The notes beneath the pieces are model-generated. The model did not search any database. It was not told the origin of the DNA and saw only the letters and a list, made by a program, of their open reading frames with translations. From positions 2,914,501-2,978,500 of the forward strand of contig CP046177.1 in NCBI GenBank assembly GCA_014075215.1: a stretch of 64,000 nt of DNA. Reading direction: 5' to 3'. The number at the start of each line of letters is the position of its first letter. The stretch's first letter is position 1. The position numbers were made by a program, and so were the translations under genes. Positions 7,499 through 17,067 of the stretch are shown here, piece after piece. The stretch comes from Flavobacteriaceae bacterium (GTDB lineage: Bacteria > Bacteroidota > Bacteroidia > Flavobacteriales > Flavobacteriaceae).

Positions 7499-10102
7499 CT
7501 ACTGTGTTACCAAATCGGATTGATTTCTAAAAACCAATTGCTCGTCAAAAGCATCCAGTAAAATAATACTATCGGTAGTAATAGTACCTGCAAGTATCTC
7601 TTTGGACAACTGGTTCAACACTTCTTTTTGAATCACCCGTTTTACAGGTCTTGCACCATACTCCGGCAAATACCCTTTTTTAGCTAAATAGGCAATTGCT
7701 TCATCTGTGGCATCTAATGTAATTTCTTGTTTAGCCACCATTTTTTTTACATGATTTAATTGAATTTTTACAACAGATTTAATATCCTCTTCTGTTAACG
7801 GAGTAAACATAATGATATCATCTATCCTGTTTAGAAATTCCGGGCGTACAGACTGTTTTAACAAATTTAAAACTTCATCTTTAGCTATTTCCATAGCTGT
7901 TGTTACAATTCCTTTGAGGTTGTCAAATTTTTCCTGGATAACAGAACTGCCTATATTAGAAGTCATAATGATGATGGTATTCTTAAAATCAGCAACCCTG
8001 CCTTTGTTATCTGTTAGCCTTCCTTCATCTAATACCTGTAACAATATATTAAAAGTATCCGGATGCGCTTTTTCTATCTCATCTAATAAAATAACGGAAT
8101 AGGGTTTTCTTCTGACAGCTTCTGTTAATTGCCCTCCTTCGTCGTATCCGACATAACCCGGAGGTGCCCCAACCAGTCTACTTACGGAATGTCTCTCTTG
8201 GTATTCACTCATATCAATTCTGGTCATCGCATTTTCATCATCAAATAAATAAGCTGCCAGTGTTTTTGCCAATTCGGTTTTTCCGACTCCTGTTGTCCCT
8301 AAAAATAAGAACGATCCAATAGGTTTTTCTGCATTTTGCAATCCGGATTTAGAGCGTCTAACCGCATCTGAAACTGCTTCTATAGCCTCATTTTGCCCAA
8401 TAACTCGTTTGTGTAATTGATCCTCCAACTTCAGCAGTTTTTCCCTTTCGGATTGTACCATGCTGGTAACGGGAATACCGGTCCATTTGGCAACTACTTC
8501 TGCGATATCTTCAAAAGTAACTTCTTCTTTAATTAATGAATTTTCTTGTTGAGTATCGAGTTTTTGTTGCTCTGTTTCCAGTTTTTCCTGAGCTTCTTTT
8601 ATTTTTCCGTAGCGCAATTCGGCAACTTTTCCGTAGTCTCCGTCTCTTTCTGCAGTATCTGCTTCTTGTTTATAGTGCTCAATAGTCGTTTTGAGATTTT
8701 GAATCACATCTATGACTCCCTTTTCGGATTGCCATTTTGCATTGATATTGTTTCTTTCTTCTTTAAAGTTGGCCAAATCAGCATTTAAAGATTTTAGTTT
8801 ACCGGCATCTTTTTCTCTTTTAATGGCTTCTATTTCAATTTCCAGTTGCATGATTTTTCTATCCAGAGCGTCTAATTCTTCAGGCTTGGAATTAATTTCC
8901 ATACGCAGCTTGGAAGCCGCTTCGTCCATCAGGTCAATTGCTTTATCCGGTAAAAATCGATTCGTAATATATCGTTGTGATAATGCTACTGCACCAATAA
9001 TCGCATTGTCTTTTATTCTTACTTTATGATGTGTTTCGTATTTTTCTTTAATACCTCTTAAAATGGAAATGGCACTTTCCGTATCAGGTTCATCAACCAG
9101 TACTTTTTGAAAACGTCTTTCCAAGGCTTTATCTTTTTCAAAATACTTTTGATACTCGTCCAAGGTAGTAGCACCAATAGCTCTTAATTCGCCCCGAGCC
9201 AAAGCCGGTTTTAAAATATTTGCGGCATCCATGGCACCTTGACCACCTCCGGCACCCACCAATGTATGAATTTCATCTATAAATAGTACAATATCTCCAT
9301 TGGAAGTAGTGACTTCTTTTATCACGGATTTTAAACGTTCTTCAAACTCTCCTTTATATTTGGCTCCGGCAATGAGGGCTCCCATATCCAGCGAGAAAAT
9401 TTGCTTCTCTTTGAGATTTTCAGGGACATCTCCCCTGATAATTCTATGTGCCAAACCTTCGGCAATAGCCGTTTTACCCGTACCCGGCTCGCCGACCAAT
9501 ATAGGGTTGTTTTTAGTACGTCTAGATAATATTTGTAGCAATCTTCTAATTTCTTCATCACGTCCAATCACGGGGTCTAACTTCCCTTCTCCGGCCAATT
9601 TGTTTAAATCATTTGCGTATTTGTTTAGAGCATTATAGGTTCCTTCTGCATTTTGAGAGGTTACATGTTGCCCTTTTCTTAATTCGACTATGGCACTTTC
9701 CAAATCTTTTAATTGTATACCCTGATCTTTTAAAATTCCGGAAATAGCACTTTTTGATTTCAAAATAGCTAATAGCAAATGCTCGATGGATACATATTCA
9801 TCCTGCATTTTTTTAGCAATGACGGATGCTTCTGCTAATGTTTTTCCCGCTTCGCGAGATAGCATCAGCTCAGCACCGGAAACTTTCGAAAAGCGCTCTA
9901 ATTGCTTATCTAACAACTGATTTATCACATCAAGGCTTACCTGTAATTTCTTCAAAAGAAAAGGCAGCACATTTTCGTCTACAATGGTGATTGCCTTAAA
10001 AATATGTTCATTTTCTATTTGATTATGTTCAAAACCCTGAGCAAGCTGCTGTGCCTGTTGTATGGTTTCTTGTGATTTTGTAGTATAATTATTAAAATTC
10101 AT
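7499..10102 (-). CDS. clpB: ATP-dependent disaggregase ClpB
   Basis: This 867-residue Hsp104/ClpB protein resolves protein aggregates with DnaK in the cytoplasm. Domain order: Clp N-domain (1-145), first AAA+ module with Walker A GEPGTGKTA near 205 and Walker B FIDEIHTLVGAG, a long coiled-coil middle domain (about 400-535) that distinguishes ClpB from ClpA and ClpC, and a second AAA+ module with GTTGVGKTE near 605 and ILLDEIEKAHPD. The C-terminal D2-small domain includes the GYLPEYGARPVKRVIQ motif. Full length for the family. It appears monocistronic; the inverted repeat at 10197-10246 upstream may be a stress operator. Confidence 0.97.
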   Translation of the reverse strand: MNFNNYTTKSQETIQQAQQLAQGFEHNQIENEHIFKAITIVDENVLPFLLKKLQVSLDVINQLLDKQLERFSKVSGAELMLSREAGKTLAEASVIAKKMQDEYVSIEHLLLAILKSKSAISGILKDQGIQLKDLESAIVELRKGQHVTSQNAEGTYNALNKYANDLNKLAGEGKLDPVIGRDEEIRRLLQILSRRTKNNPILVGEPGTGKTAIAEGLAHRIIRGDVPENLKEKQIFSLDMGALIAGAKYKGEFEERLKSVIKEVTTSNGDIVLFIDEIHTLVGAGGGQGAMDAANILKPALARGELRAIGATTLDEYQKYFEKDKALERRFQKVLVDEPDTESAISILRGIKEKYETHHKVRIKDNAIIGAVALSQRYITNRFLPDKAIDLMDEAASKLRMEINSKPEELDALDRKIMQLEIEIEAIKREKDAGKLKSLNADLANFKEERNNINAKWQSEKGVIDVIQNLKTTIEHYKQEADTAERDGDYGKVAELRYGKIKEAQEKLETEQQKLDTQQENSLIKEEVTFEDIAEVVAKWTGIPVTSMVQSEREKLLKLEDQLHKRVIGQNEAIEAVSDAVRRSKSGLQNAEKPIGSFLFLGTTGVGKTELAKTLAAYLFDDENAMTRIDMSEYQERHSVSRLVGAPPGYVGYDEGGQLTEAVRRKPYSVILLDEIEKAHPDTFNILLQVLDEGRLTDNKGRVADFKNTIIIMTSNIGSSVIQEKFDNLKGIVTTAMEIAKDEVLNLLKQSVRPEFLNRIDDIIMFTPLTEEDIKSVVKIQLNHVKKMVAKQEITLDATDEAIAYLAKKGYLPEYGARPVKRVIQKEVLNQLSKEILAGTITTDSIILLDAFDEQLVFRNQSDLVTQ

Positions 10103-10196
10103 TGCGCTTATTATTTTTTATATCATTTTAACTTTTAAACTGCATTACTTTTACTCTATCTTCAAAAGGAATACCAATATAAAAAGCAACGCACAA

Positions 10197-10246
10197 CACT
10201 GACAAAAAGTCTCTTAAAATTTAAAAACACTGACTTTTTGACACTG
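10197..10246 (-). promoter_or_regulatory. Inverted repeat upstream of clpB, possible stress operator
   Basis: CACTGACAAAAAGTC at 10197-10211 faces GACTTTTTGACACTG at 10232-10246. The central 9 bp (CAAAAAGTC/GACTTTTTG) are perfect, with a 20-bp spacer; CACTGAC is also repeated directly. It lies 95-145 bp upstream of the clpB start in a 215-bp gap between clpB and the convergently positioned end of the DCC gene. Arm symmetry and placement suggest a binding site for a heat-shock regulator. I do not know which regulator. Confidence 0.4.
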
Positions 10247-10317
10247 TGTAAATCAGATTATAAAATGGTTATTGATTTAGGTGTTATCAATAAGGACAGA
10301 TGTTACTTAGTTCATCA

Positions 10318-10755
10318 TCAAACTTTCTGTTCAAGCGGATCTAAAAATTTTGCTTTCAATTCCGGAGTAGGAATCATACAACTTTCTTTTTTTCCAAACC
10401 ATTTATATCTGTGCCTGGCAATAAAATCATATACGATATCGCTGATTTTAGAAGGTATGATAGTAAAAACCTGTGTTAATTTCCATAGGCCGCCAAAACC
10501 ATTCATAATCTGTAAAGCAGCTTCGGACTTTAGGTAATATGCTACTGTTGGACGATATAAAACGATAGAATCGGTTTTAGAAACTTCGATTTTTAAATGA
10601 TCAACGATCTGTTTCCCTATATCAGATTGTAACGATGCAAAGAGAAACCGGTTCTTTGTATCGTATTTACTAATTTTTATGACAGTACTGCTACAGAGGT
10701 TACAAACTCCGTCAAAAAGAACAATTTGTTTACCCTCGGAAATGTTTAACTCCAT
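10318..10755 (-). CDS. DCC-family thiol-disulfide oxidoreductase (DUF393)
   Basis: This is a small protein of about 145 residues with the family hallmark VLFDGVCNLCSSTV, a DxxCxxC motif near the N-terminus. It is followed by FLFASLQSDIGKQI and a C-terminal segment, FIARHRYKWFGKKESC, typical of DUF393 proteins. Predicted to act as a cytoplasmic thiol-disulfide exchange protein; substrates are unknown. Two starts are possible (10761 and 10755); the internal one gives MELNISEGKQ. It stands alone between clpB and the divergent efflux operon. Confidence 0.85.
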   Translation of the reverse strand: MELNISEGKQIVLFDGVCNLCSSTVIKISKYDTKNRFLFASLQSDIGKQIVDHLKIEVSKTDSIVLYRPTVAYYLKSEAALQIMNGFGGLWKLTQVFTIIPSKISDIVYDFIARHRYKWFGKKESCMIPTPELKAKFLDPLEQKV

Positions 10756-10849
10756 TAACATTTATGATGAGTTCAGATATAAAGATACTATATAAAAATC
10801 TAAAAACCATGTAACATTTTTATTTTAAGGCCGTCTTATGGTTTAAAAG

Positions 10850-10926
10850 TATAAAAGTATGATATATCAAAGATTCTTTTAACAAAAAATTAGTAATAGC
10901 AATTGGGAGCTTTCCATACTTTTATA
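10850..10926 (+). promoter_or_regulatory. 12-bp inverted repeat upstream of the efflux operon
   Basis: TATAAAAGTATG (10850-10861) and CATACTTTTATA (10915-10926) are perfect inverted copies separated by 53 bp, ending 19 bp before the start of the ABC ATPase gene. This could be a paired operator or an AT-rich accident. No regulator gene is adjacent. Confidence 0.3.
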
Positions 10927-10945
10927 TAAAAATTAACCAACGCAG

Positions 10946-11638
10946 ATGATTCGAATAGAAAAACTTCATAAATCTTACCCAATAGGAAAAGATTCACTTC
11001 ACGTTTTAAAAGGAATTGATTTACATATAAAAGAAGGCGAGTTTGTTTCCATTATGGGTTCTTCGGGTTCGGGAAAATCCACTTTATTAAATATCGTTGG
11101 TTTATTGGATACCCATGATGAAGGTAATTTTTATTTGGATGGGCAATTGATCCAAAATTTAAATGAGAAAAAAGCCGCTGTTTTACGCAATAAGTTTTTA
11201 GGGTTTGTTTTTCAGTCTTTCAATCTCATATCTTATAAAACGGCTTTGGAAAATGTTGCACTGCCCCTTTATTATAAAGGTGTAGGGAGAAAAGAACGGT
11301 TAAGAACCGCACTGAAATATTTGGATAAAGTAGGAATTAAAAATTGGGCATCTCATTTGCCAAATGAACTTTCGGGAGGCCAAAAACAACGGGTAGCCAT
11401 AGCAAGAGCTTTGGTAACCAAACCAAAAGTAGTTCTAGCCGATGAACCTACCGGGGCTCTTGATTCTGCAACGTCTAACTCGGTTATGGAATTACTCAAA
11501 GAAATTAACGAGGAAGGAATGACTGTTTTTGTAATTACTCACGAAGAAGAAATTGCAGCACAAACAAAGCGGGTGGTGCGCTTAAAAGATGGTGTGATTA
11601 TAAAAGACGAACAGCCAGCAAAACTTCAAAAAGTATAA
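10946..11638 (+). CDS. ABC transporter ATP-binding protein (MacB/LolD type)
   Basis: This 230-residue ATPase has Walker [10 protein letters not shown] (about 38-46), Q-loop FVFQSFNL, signature [15 protein letters not shown] and Walker [13 protein letters not shown] followed by a switch His (ITHEEE). It belongs to the LolD/MacB group that powers FtsX-like permeases moving lipoproteins, peptides or drugs across the envelope. It is the first gene of an operon with two permeases and an adaptor; the next gene starts 3 nt after its stop. In Bacteroidota, MacB-like systems often have the ATPase separate from two MacB_PCD/FtsX permeases, as here. Confidence 0.93.
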   Translation: MIRIEKLHKSYPIGKDSLHVLKGIDLHIKEGEFVSIMGSSGSGKSTLLNIVGLLDTHDEGNFYLDGQLIQNLNEKKAAVLRNKFLGFVFQSFNLISYKTALENVALPLYYKGVGRKERLRTALKYLDKVGIKNWASHLPNELSGGQKQRVAIARALVTKPKVVLADEPTGALDSATSNSVMELLKEINEEGMTVFVITHEEEIAAQTKRVVRLKDGVIIKDEQPAKLQKV

Positions 11639-11641
11639 GCG

Positions 11642-12871
11642 ATGTTTGATATTGACAGATGGCAGGAAATATTTCAATCACTTAGTAAAAATAAACTCAG
11701 AGCTTTTTTGGGCGCCTTTACGGTAGCACTGGGAATCTTTATTTTTACGGTGCTTTTTGGCATGGGAAACGGTCTTAAAAATACATTTAAAGAACTGTTT
11801 ACCGATGATGCTACAAATACTATTTTTATCAGAGCAGGCAGAACTACTAAAGCTCATAAAGGTTTTAAGGAAGGAAGAAGAATCCAGTTTAAAAATGAAG
11901 ACCTCGAATTGCTAAAAAAAGAGTTAGGTAACAGAGTTGAGTATATCACAGCCAGATTATATAAAAATGTTCAGGCCCGGTATAAAAAAGAATCAGGGAG
12001 TTATACTGTAAGAGCAGTACATCCGGAACATCAGTTTTTGGAAAATACCATCATGGACCAAGGAAAATTTATTGACTATGGAGATATAAAAAATAAAAAC
12101 AGGATTGTTGTTATTGGCAGATTGGTAGCACAAGATTTGTTTAAGAATAAACCGGCATTAGGTAAATTCTTGGAAATGAATGGTATAGCATATAAAATAG
12201 TGGGTATATTTAGTGATTCGGGAGGCGATAATGAAGAGAGAATGATTTATGCACCTGTTTCTACCATACAACTTATATACAAAAATACAGATCATATAGA
12301 CCAAATTAATTTGTCGTTTAATAAAGCTTTGGGAACTTCAGGCGCAAAGAAATTAGCCAGAGATATTACTAAAATCCTAAAAGAAAAGCACATGATAGCG
12401 AAAGATGACAGGGGTGCTATCAGAGTCCATTCTGTTTTTGATAACTATCAACAGAATATGCAGTTTGCAAATATGTTACAATTTATAGTACTTTGCATAG
12501 GAATCGGAACCCTATTTGCCGGAGCTATTTCTATTGGGAATATCATGGTTTTTGTAGTAAAAGAGCGCACCAAAGAACTGGGTATCAGAAAAGCTTTGGG
12601 AGCCAGTCCGGGCGCTATTGTCGGTTTAATTCTACAGGAGTCGATATTAATAACCGCCATTGCAGGTTATATAGGTTTGCTAATTGCTGTTTTTACCTTA
12701 AACAAAATGGGCAATGGCTTGAAAGATTATTTTATTACCGATCCGCAAGTAGATTTAAGTACCATAATATGGGCAACATTAATTTTAATTTTGGTAGGCG
12801 CAGTTGCAGGTTTTATTCCGGCAAAAAGAGCTGCCAGAATCAGGCCGGTGGTTGCCATGAGGGAAGATTAA
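11642..12871 (+). CDS. ABC transporter permease (MacB_PCD/FtsX)
   Basis: This 409-residue protein has the MacB topology: one N-terminal membrane helix (AFLGAFTVALGIFIFTVLF, residues about 20-40), a periplasmic MacB_PCD domain to about 280, and three C-terminal helices with the FtsX signature VVKERTKELGIRKALGASPG between the second and third. It pairs with the following permease (a diverged paralogue, identical layout) to form the heterodimeric membrane part. The opening DIDRWQEIFQSLSKNKLRAF is also shared with the next gene, showing tandem duplication. Confidence 0.92.
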   Translation: MFDIDRWQEIFQSLSKNKLRAFLGAFTVALGIFIFTVLFGMGNGLKNTFKELFTDDATNTIFIRAGRTTKAHKGFKEGRRIQFKNEDLELLKKELGNRVEYITARLYKNVQARYKKESGSYTVRAVHPEHQFLENTIMDQGKFIDYGDIKNKNRIVVIGRLVAQDLFKNKPALGKFLEMNGIAYKIVGIFSDSGGDNEERMIYAPVSTIQLIYKNTDHIDQINLSFNKALGTSGAKKLARDITKILKEKHMIAKDDRGAIRVHSVFDNYQQNMQFANMLQFIVLCIGIGTLFAGAISIGNIMVFVVKERTKELGIRKALGASPGAIVGLILQESILITAIAGYIGLLIAVFTLNKMGNGLKDYFITDPQVDLSTIIWATLILILVGAVAGFIPAKRAARIRPVVAMRED

Positions 12872-12884
12872 AAAATTTAACATT

Positions 12885-14144
12885 ATGAAGTTTATTTTTG
12901 ACAAAGATTCGTGGCAGGAAATATTCGGTTCTATTAAGAAAAATAAATTAAGAACAGTAATTACCGTAATAGGCGTACTCTGGGGTATCTTTTTATTTAT
13001 TTTTCTTTTGGGCTTAGCAAGAGGAATGGAAAATGGTTTTGACAGGGAGTTTAAAAACCTGGCTACCAATAGTATTTTTCTATGGGCTCAACGAACTGAA
13101 ATGCCCAATAAAGGATTTCAAAGAGGAAGAAGGCTGAGGTTAAAAGTTCAGGATGCCGAAGCTATTAAAAAACAAGTACCTGAAGTTGAATTTGTAGTGC
13201 CGAGGAATGTACAAGGGGTTTTTGGTGGCGCACCTGCTCAAATTAAAAGAAAAACAGATGCCAAGACATATAAGTTATTTGGAGATTACCCGAATTTAGA
13301 TAATGTGAATAAAGTAAAATTACTGGACGGTAGATTTCTAAACAACACTGATATCAACGAGAGCAGAAAAGTGTGCATTATTGGCGAAAAAATAATAGAT
13401 GAACTTTTTGAAAAAGATGAAAAACCCGTTGGAGATTTTTTGGAAATTAATGGAAGTTTCTTTCAAATCGTAGGTACTTATAAAGATAACGGAACAAGTT
13501 TTGAAGGAGATGATTCCGTATATATTCCGTTTTCTACCTATCGGAAAATAAACAATATGGGGGATTTTATTGGTTGGATGGTTATTGCAGCTAATAAGCA
13601 GGCAGATATTGAGAGGATAGAAGACGAAGTAAAGTCCATATTAAAGAGAAGACACAACGTACATCCGGATGATAAAAGAGCTTTTGGAGCATTTAATTTT
13701 GGAGAAATGTTTGGTAAGATAATGGGCTTTATAACAGGAATGAAATTTCTGACGTGGTTTGTTGGTATTTCTACACTAATAGCCGGTGTTATTGCCATAG
13801 GGAGCATTCTATTAATTACTGTAAAGGAACGTACAAAAGAGATAGGAATTAGAAGAGCCATAGGAGCAACACCGGGTAAAATCCGAAGTCAAATCGTTTT
13901 GGAATCCGTATTTCTTACACTATTGGCGGGAATTTTAGGAATTATACTAGCCGGAGGGTTTCTTATGGCTACCAACGCACTTTTTACCGAGGGAGATGGT
14001 ATTCCATTTGTAAATCCAACAGTGAACATAACCATAGCTTTGGGATCTGTAATTGCATTGGTCTCGTTCGGAACTCTTATAGGAATGGTTCCGGCCCAGA
14101 TAGCAGTCGTCATAAGGCCCATAGAAGCATTAAGAGAAGAATAA
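12885..14144 (+). CDS. ABC transporter permease (MacB_PCD/FtsX), paralogue
   Basis: This 419-residue protein is the second permease. It opens FDKDSWQEIFGSIKKNKLRT, parallel to the previous gene, with an N-terminal helix at about 22-42, a periplasmic domain with FLEINGSFFQIVGTYKDNGT, and the FtsX motif VKERTKEIGIRRAIGATPGK near 310 before the last helices. It starts 13 nt after the first permease. Together with the ATPase and the HlyD-type adaptor downstream it makes a tripartite efflux pump of the MacAB type; an outer-membrane TolC partner is not encoded nearby. Confidence 0.92.
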   Translation: MKFIFDKDSWQEIFGSIKKNKLRTVITVIGVLWGIFLFIFLLGLARGMENGFDREFKNLATNSIFLWAQRTEMPNKGFQRGRRLRLKVQDAEAIKKQVPEVEFVVPRNVQGVFGGAPAQIKRKTDAKTYKLFGDYPNLDNVNKVKLLDGRFLNNTDINESRKVCIIGEKIIDELFEKDEKPVGDFLEINGSFFQIVGTYKDNGTSFEGDDSVYIPFSTYRKINNMGDFIGWMVIAANKQADIERIEDEVKSILKRRHNVHPDDKRAFGAFNFGEMFGKIMGFITGMKFLTWFVGISTLIAGVIAIGSILLITVKERTKEIGIRRAIGATPGKIRSQIVLESVFLTLLAGILGIILAGGFLMATNALFTEGDGIPFVNPTVNITIALGSVIALVSFGTLIGMVPAQIAVVIRPIEALREE

Positions 14145-14183
14145 CCGATATAAATAAATTAAACAACTGAAAATCAATCAACA

Positions 14184-15284
14184 ATGAAGAAGGCAATCAT
14201 ATTTGGAGGCATCGCAATCGTTTTTATAGCAGTACTTATTTGGTTTGGGAAAATGAACAGCAAATCACCTGTAAAATTTGAAACAGAGAAAGCTTTTAAA
14301 ACGACTATCATCAAAAAAACGGTAGCTACCGGTAAAGTTACACCTTTAGAAGAAATTGAAATCAAACCCCAAATTACGGGTATTATAGATAGAATTTATT
14401 TACTGGAAGGTACAAAAGTAAAAAAAGGGGATTTAATTGCTACGGTACGAGTAGTACCTAACGAGCAAGCTCTGATTAGCGCACAAGGTAGGGTAAATAA
14501 TGTAAAGATCAGATTAAAAAATGCAGAGATATCTTATAATAGAAATAAGAAATTATTTGACAGGGGTGTCATTTCCGCATCGGCATTTGAAGCTATTGAA
14601 TTAACATACAATCAGGCGACACAAGATTTGGAGAATGCTAAAAACGACTACCAAATTATTAAAAGCGGATCTTCCGGTTCGGGAGGTTTGGCCAATACAA
14701 ATATCAGAGCGCAAATATCCGGAACCATTCTGGAAATTCCGGTCAAAGAAGGAGACCAGGTAATACAGAGTAACAACTTTAATGCAGGTACTACCATAGC
14801 TTCCATAGCAGATATGAGTAAAATGATATTTGAAGGAAAAGTAGATGAGGCGGAAGTAGGTAAAATTCAAAAGAATATTGATTTGGATATTACTCTTGGG
14901 GCGGTAGATAATAAGAAATTTCCTGCCAAGTTAAACTTTATCGCTCCTAAAGGAACGGAAGAAAGCGGGGCTGTACAGTTTACTATAAAGGCTGATGTAA
15001 CACTGGATGAAGATTATTTCTTACGCGCAGGGTATAGTGCAAATGCTGAAATTGTATTAGAGCAAAAAGACAGTGTGTTAGCCATTAAAGAATCTACTTT
15101 ACAATTTGACAAAAAAACCGATAAACCTTATGTAGAGGTAAAAGCCGGCGAAAGCAAATTTGAAAGAAAAGATGTAAAGTTGGGAATTTCAGATGGTATT
15201 AATGTGGAAATTATTTCTGGTATTACTGTTGCCGATGATATTAAAATATGGAATAAAAAAGCAAAAAAGAAAGAAGATAACTAA
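14184..15284 (+). CDS. Periplasmic adaptor (MacA/HlyD family)
   Basis: This 366-residue membrane-fusion protein has an N-terminal anchor helix (IIFGGIAIVFIAVLIWFG) and a first lipoyl half, IKPQITGIIDRIYLLEGTKV. An alpha-hairpin with coiled-coil character covers about 95-165 (NVKIRLKNAEISYNRNKKLF), then the second lipoyl half IRAQISGTILEIPVKEGDQV and beta-barrel domains. It couples the MacB-like permeases to an outer-membrane channel. It is the last gene of the operon, 39 nt after the second permease, and followed by a strong terminator at 15306-15338. Confidence 0.92.
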   Translation: MKKAIIFGGIAIVFIAVLIWFGKMNSKSPVKFETEKAFKTTIIKKTVATGKVTPLEEIEIKPQITGIIDRIYLLEGTKVKKGDLIATVRVVPNEQALISAQGRVNNVKIRLKNAEISYNRNKKLFDRGVISASAFEAIELTYNQATQDLENAKNDYQIIKSGSSGSGGLANTNIRAQISGTILEIPVKEGDQVIQSNNFNAGTTIASIADMSKMIFEGKVDEAEVGKIQKNIDLDITLGAVDNKKFPAKLNFIAPKGTEESGAVQFTIKADVTLDEDYFLRAGYSANAEIVLEQKDSVLAIKESTLQFDKKTDKPYVEVKAGESKFERKDVKLGISDGINVEIISGITVADDIKIWNKKAKKKEDN

Positions 15285-15305
15285 ACTATATAATTGACTA
15301 ACCAT

Positions 15306-15338
15306 AAAAGATCTTGACAAAAAGCGTCAAGATCTTTT
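15306..15338 (+). terminator. Bidirectional rho-independent terminator
   Basis: Perfect 13-bp arms AAAAGATCTTGAC and GTCAAGATCTTTT enclose a 7-nt loop, with A and T runs outside. It lies 22 bp after the efflux operon and abuts the end of the opposite-strand PagL-like gene, so it can serve both. Confidence 0.88.
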
Positions 15339-15979
15339 TATTTTAAGTGATATCTGAAACCTATTTCATACCCGAGAAGATTATATCCGTCATTGGGTTG
15401 CTTAAAGTCAAAATTAGAAACATGGCCTATATTGCCTCCAATATATAGGGAACTGTTTTTAGCCATTTGAAGAGAAAATCCAATAGAACCGTTTTCTATA
15501 AAAGTAAACCCTTATGCCAGGCGTTCGGTTTCCGTATCTATATAAGCAAAACCAAGCCCTGCAGTTATTTCTATACGAGTACCTTTAAAAAGTGCTCTGC
15601 TTACGGAGAATCCAAATTCCAGAGCATATAAATGGATGTTTTTTAACGCCGTAAACTGATCTCGTATAGCCAAATAATTAGGAACTTCCGGTGTAATATA
15701 TTGCGGGTTTAGCAATTGATGTTTTATGAAATGATATTGAGGCTGAACCATCAAATCAAAATTCGTTTTTCCCAAATCAAATAGCGGATAAAAGAATTGC
15801 GATTTAACGATAGTAGATTCATAGAAATAATCCGTATCGTCAAACCAAAAGTTCTTTTCATTGGTTTTGTTAAAGAGTACCCCGATTTTTTCCGGTTTCA
15901 AAAATGAGTGATTTGAGTTTTGTGCCTTACAGATTAAGGTTATGCCTATAAGAAATATGATAAAAAAAACTCTTAACAC
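15338..15979 (-). pseudogene. PagL-like acyloxyacyl hydrolase, broken by in-frame TAA
   Basis: An outer-membrane beta-barrel lipid A deacylase-like protein. A signal peptide (FFIIFLIGITLICKAQ) is followed by barrel strands. After the internal stop at 15512-15514, the frame continues with GFTFIENGSIGFSLQ, then GNIGHVSNFDFKQPNDGYN, which holds the His-x-Ser pair expected for PagL, and it ends GYEIGFRYHLK. The TAA lies in ERLA-stop-GFTF, where a Gln (CAA) would fit the family. One nonsense mutation, so decay is recent. Full frame is 213 sense codons plus stop, normal for the family. Confidence 0.75.
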
Positions 15980-16000
15980 TAAATGACAGCTATATATAGA

Positions 16001-16888
16001 TTAAGAGAATTGTTTTGAAACCTGCTCTGCTTTTTTATTTTCGGAGTAATCATAAAAACCTTCTCCTGATTTTACCCCTAATTTTCCTGCTGTTACCATA
16101 TTAATCAGTAATGGACAAGGAGCATATTTAGGTTTTTTAAACCCTTTATACATCACATTTAAAATGGCCAAACAAACATCCAAACCAATAAAATCTGCTA
16201 ATTGTAAAGGCCCTATAGGGTGCGCCATTCCTAATTTCATAACCGTATCAATTTCTTTTACACCGGCCACATTTGTATATAAGGTTTCAATAGACTCGTT
16301 AATCATAGGCATTAGTATTCGGTTGGCAACAAATCCGGGATAGTCATTTACTTCCACAGGAACTTTATTTATATCTTTTGCCAGCTCAATAATACAATTT
16401 GTTACCTTATCGGAAGTGTTATATCCTCTGATAATTTCAACTAATTTCATGATTGGTACGGGATTCATAAAATGCATTCCTATAACCCTATCCGGCCTGT
16501 TTGTAGCCGCCGCAATTTGAGTGATGGAAATAGAAGAAGTATTGGTAGCTAAAATGGTATTATCAGCACAAATAGTATCTAATTCCCGAAAGATATTTAA
16601 TTTTAACTCAAGGTTTTCCGTAGCTGCTTCAACTATCAGGTCGGCATTCTGCACACCCTCTTTTATAGAGGTATGTGTTGTTATATTTTCTAAAGTTCTT
16701 ATTTTATCTGACTCGGAGATTTTCTCCTTGGCAAGCATTCTATCTAGATTTTTAGAGATCGCTACTATTCCTTTATCCAGGGAGGATTTGGAAATATCAA
16801 TTAACTGCACACCATAATCAAATTGAGCAAACGTATGTGCAATGCCACTCCCCATTGTACCGGCACCAATTACAGCTATATTTTTCAT
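16001..16888 (-). CDS. hbd: 3-hydroxybutyryl-CoA dehydrogenase
   Basis: This 295-residue enzyme oxidises (S)-3-hydroxyacyl-CoA with NAD. The Rossmann nucleotide loop is VIGAGTMGSGIAHTFAQ at the N-terminus; NTSSISITQIAA and GMHFMNPVPIMKLVEIIRG contain the catalytic Ser and His. The C-terminal dimer domain has NDYPGFVANRILMPMINE and KLGVKSGEGFYDY. Length is standard for the single-domain bacterial form. In related genomes, to my knowledge, it often neighbours the Gfo/Idh oxidoreductase found here at 18.3 kb; an IS remnant and a MITE now lie between them. Confidence 0.94.
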   Translation of the reverse strand: MKNIAVIGAGTMGSGIAHTFAQFDYGVQLIDISKSSLDKGIVAISKNLDRMLAKEKISESDKIRTLENITTHTSIKEGVQNADLIVEAATENLELKLNIFRELDTICADNTILATNTSSISITQIAAATNRPDRVIGMHFMNPVPIMKLVEIIRGYNTSDKVTNCIIELAKDINKVPVEVNDYPGFVANRILMPMINESIETLYTNVAGVKEIDTVMKLGMAHPIGPLQLADFIGLDVCLAILNVMYKGFKKPKYAPCPLLINMVTAGKLGVKSGEGFYDYSENKKAEQVSKQFS

Positions 16889-16933
16889 ACGAATAATTTA
16901 TGTTTAAAGTTTTTATTATCAATGTTTTAGGTT

Positions 16934-17010
16934 AAACTGTTAAGAATACCATTTAGGTAAAATTTTCATACACATGCTCTATGGCAATACTCTTTTGTGC
17001 TTAACAGTTT
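16934..17010 (-). repeat. Inverted repeat beside the IS110/IS1111 remnant
   Basis: AAACTGTTAAG at 16934-16944 and CTTAACAGTTT at 17000-17010 are perfect 11-bp arms around a 55-nt loop. They lie just downstream of the degenerate transposase (minus strand), where IS1111-subgroup elements carry their non-coding bridge-RNA region. The arrangement is compatible with a bridge-RNA stem, but with one degenerate copy no guide comparison is possible. Confidence 0.35.
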
Positions 17011-17067
17011 GAGGTCAGTTTCATGTCCGTGGTTTTCTCAACAGTAAAAATCGACCTTTATTTGTTT

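Noticed and set aside
12493..12888. 131-residue open frame inside the first MacB-like permease
   Set aside because: It is an alternative frame of the permease gene, rich in Cys, His and Arg, with no support of its own.
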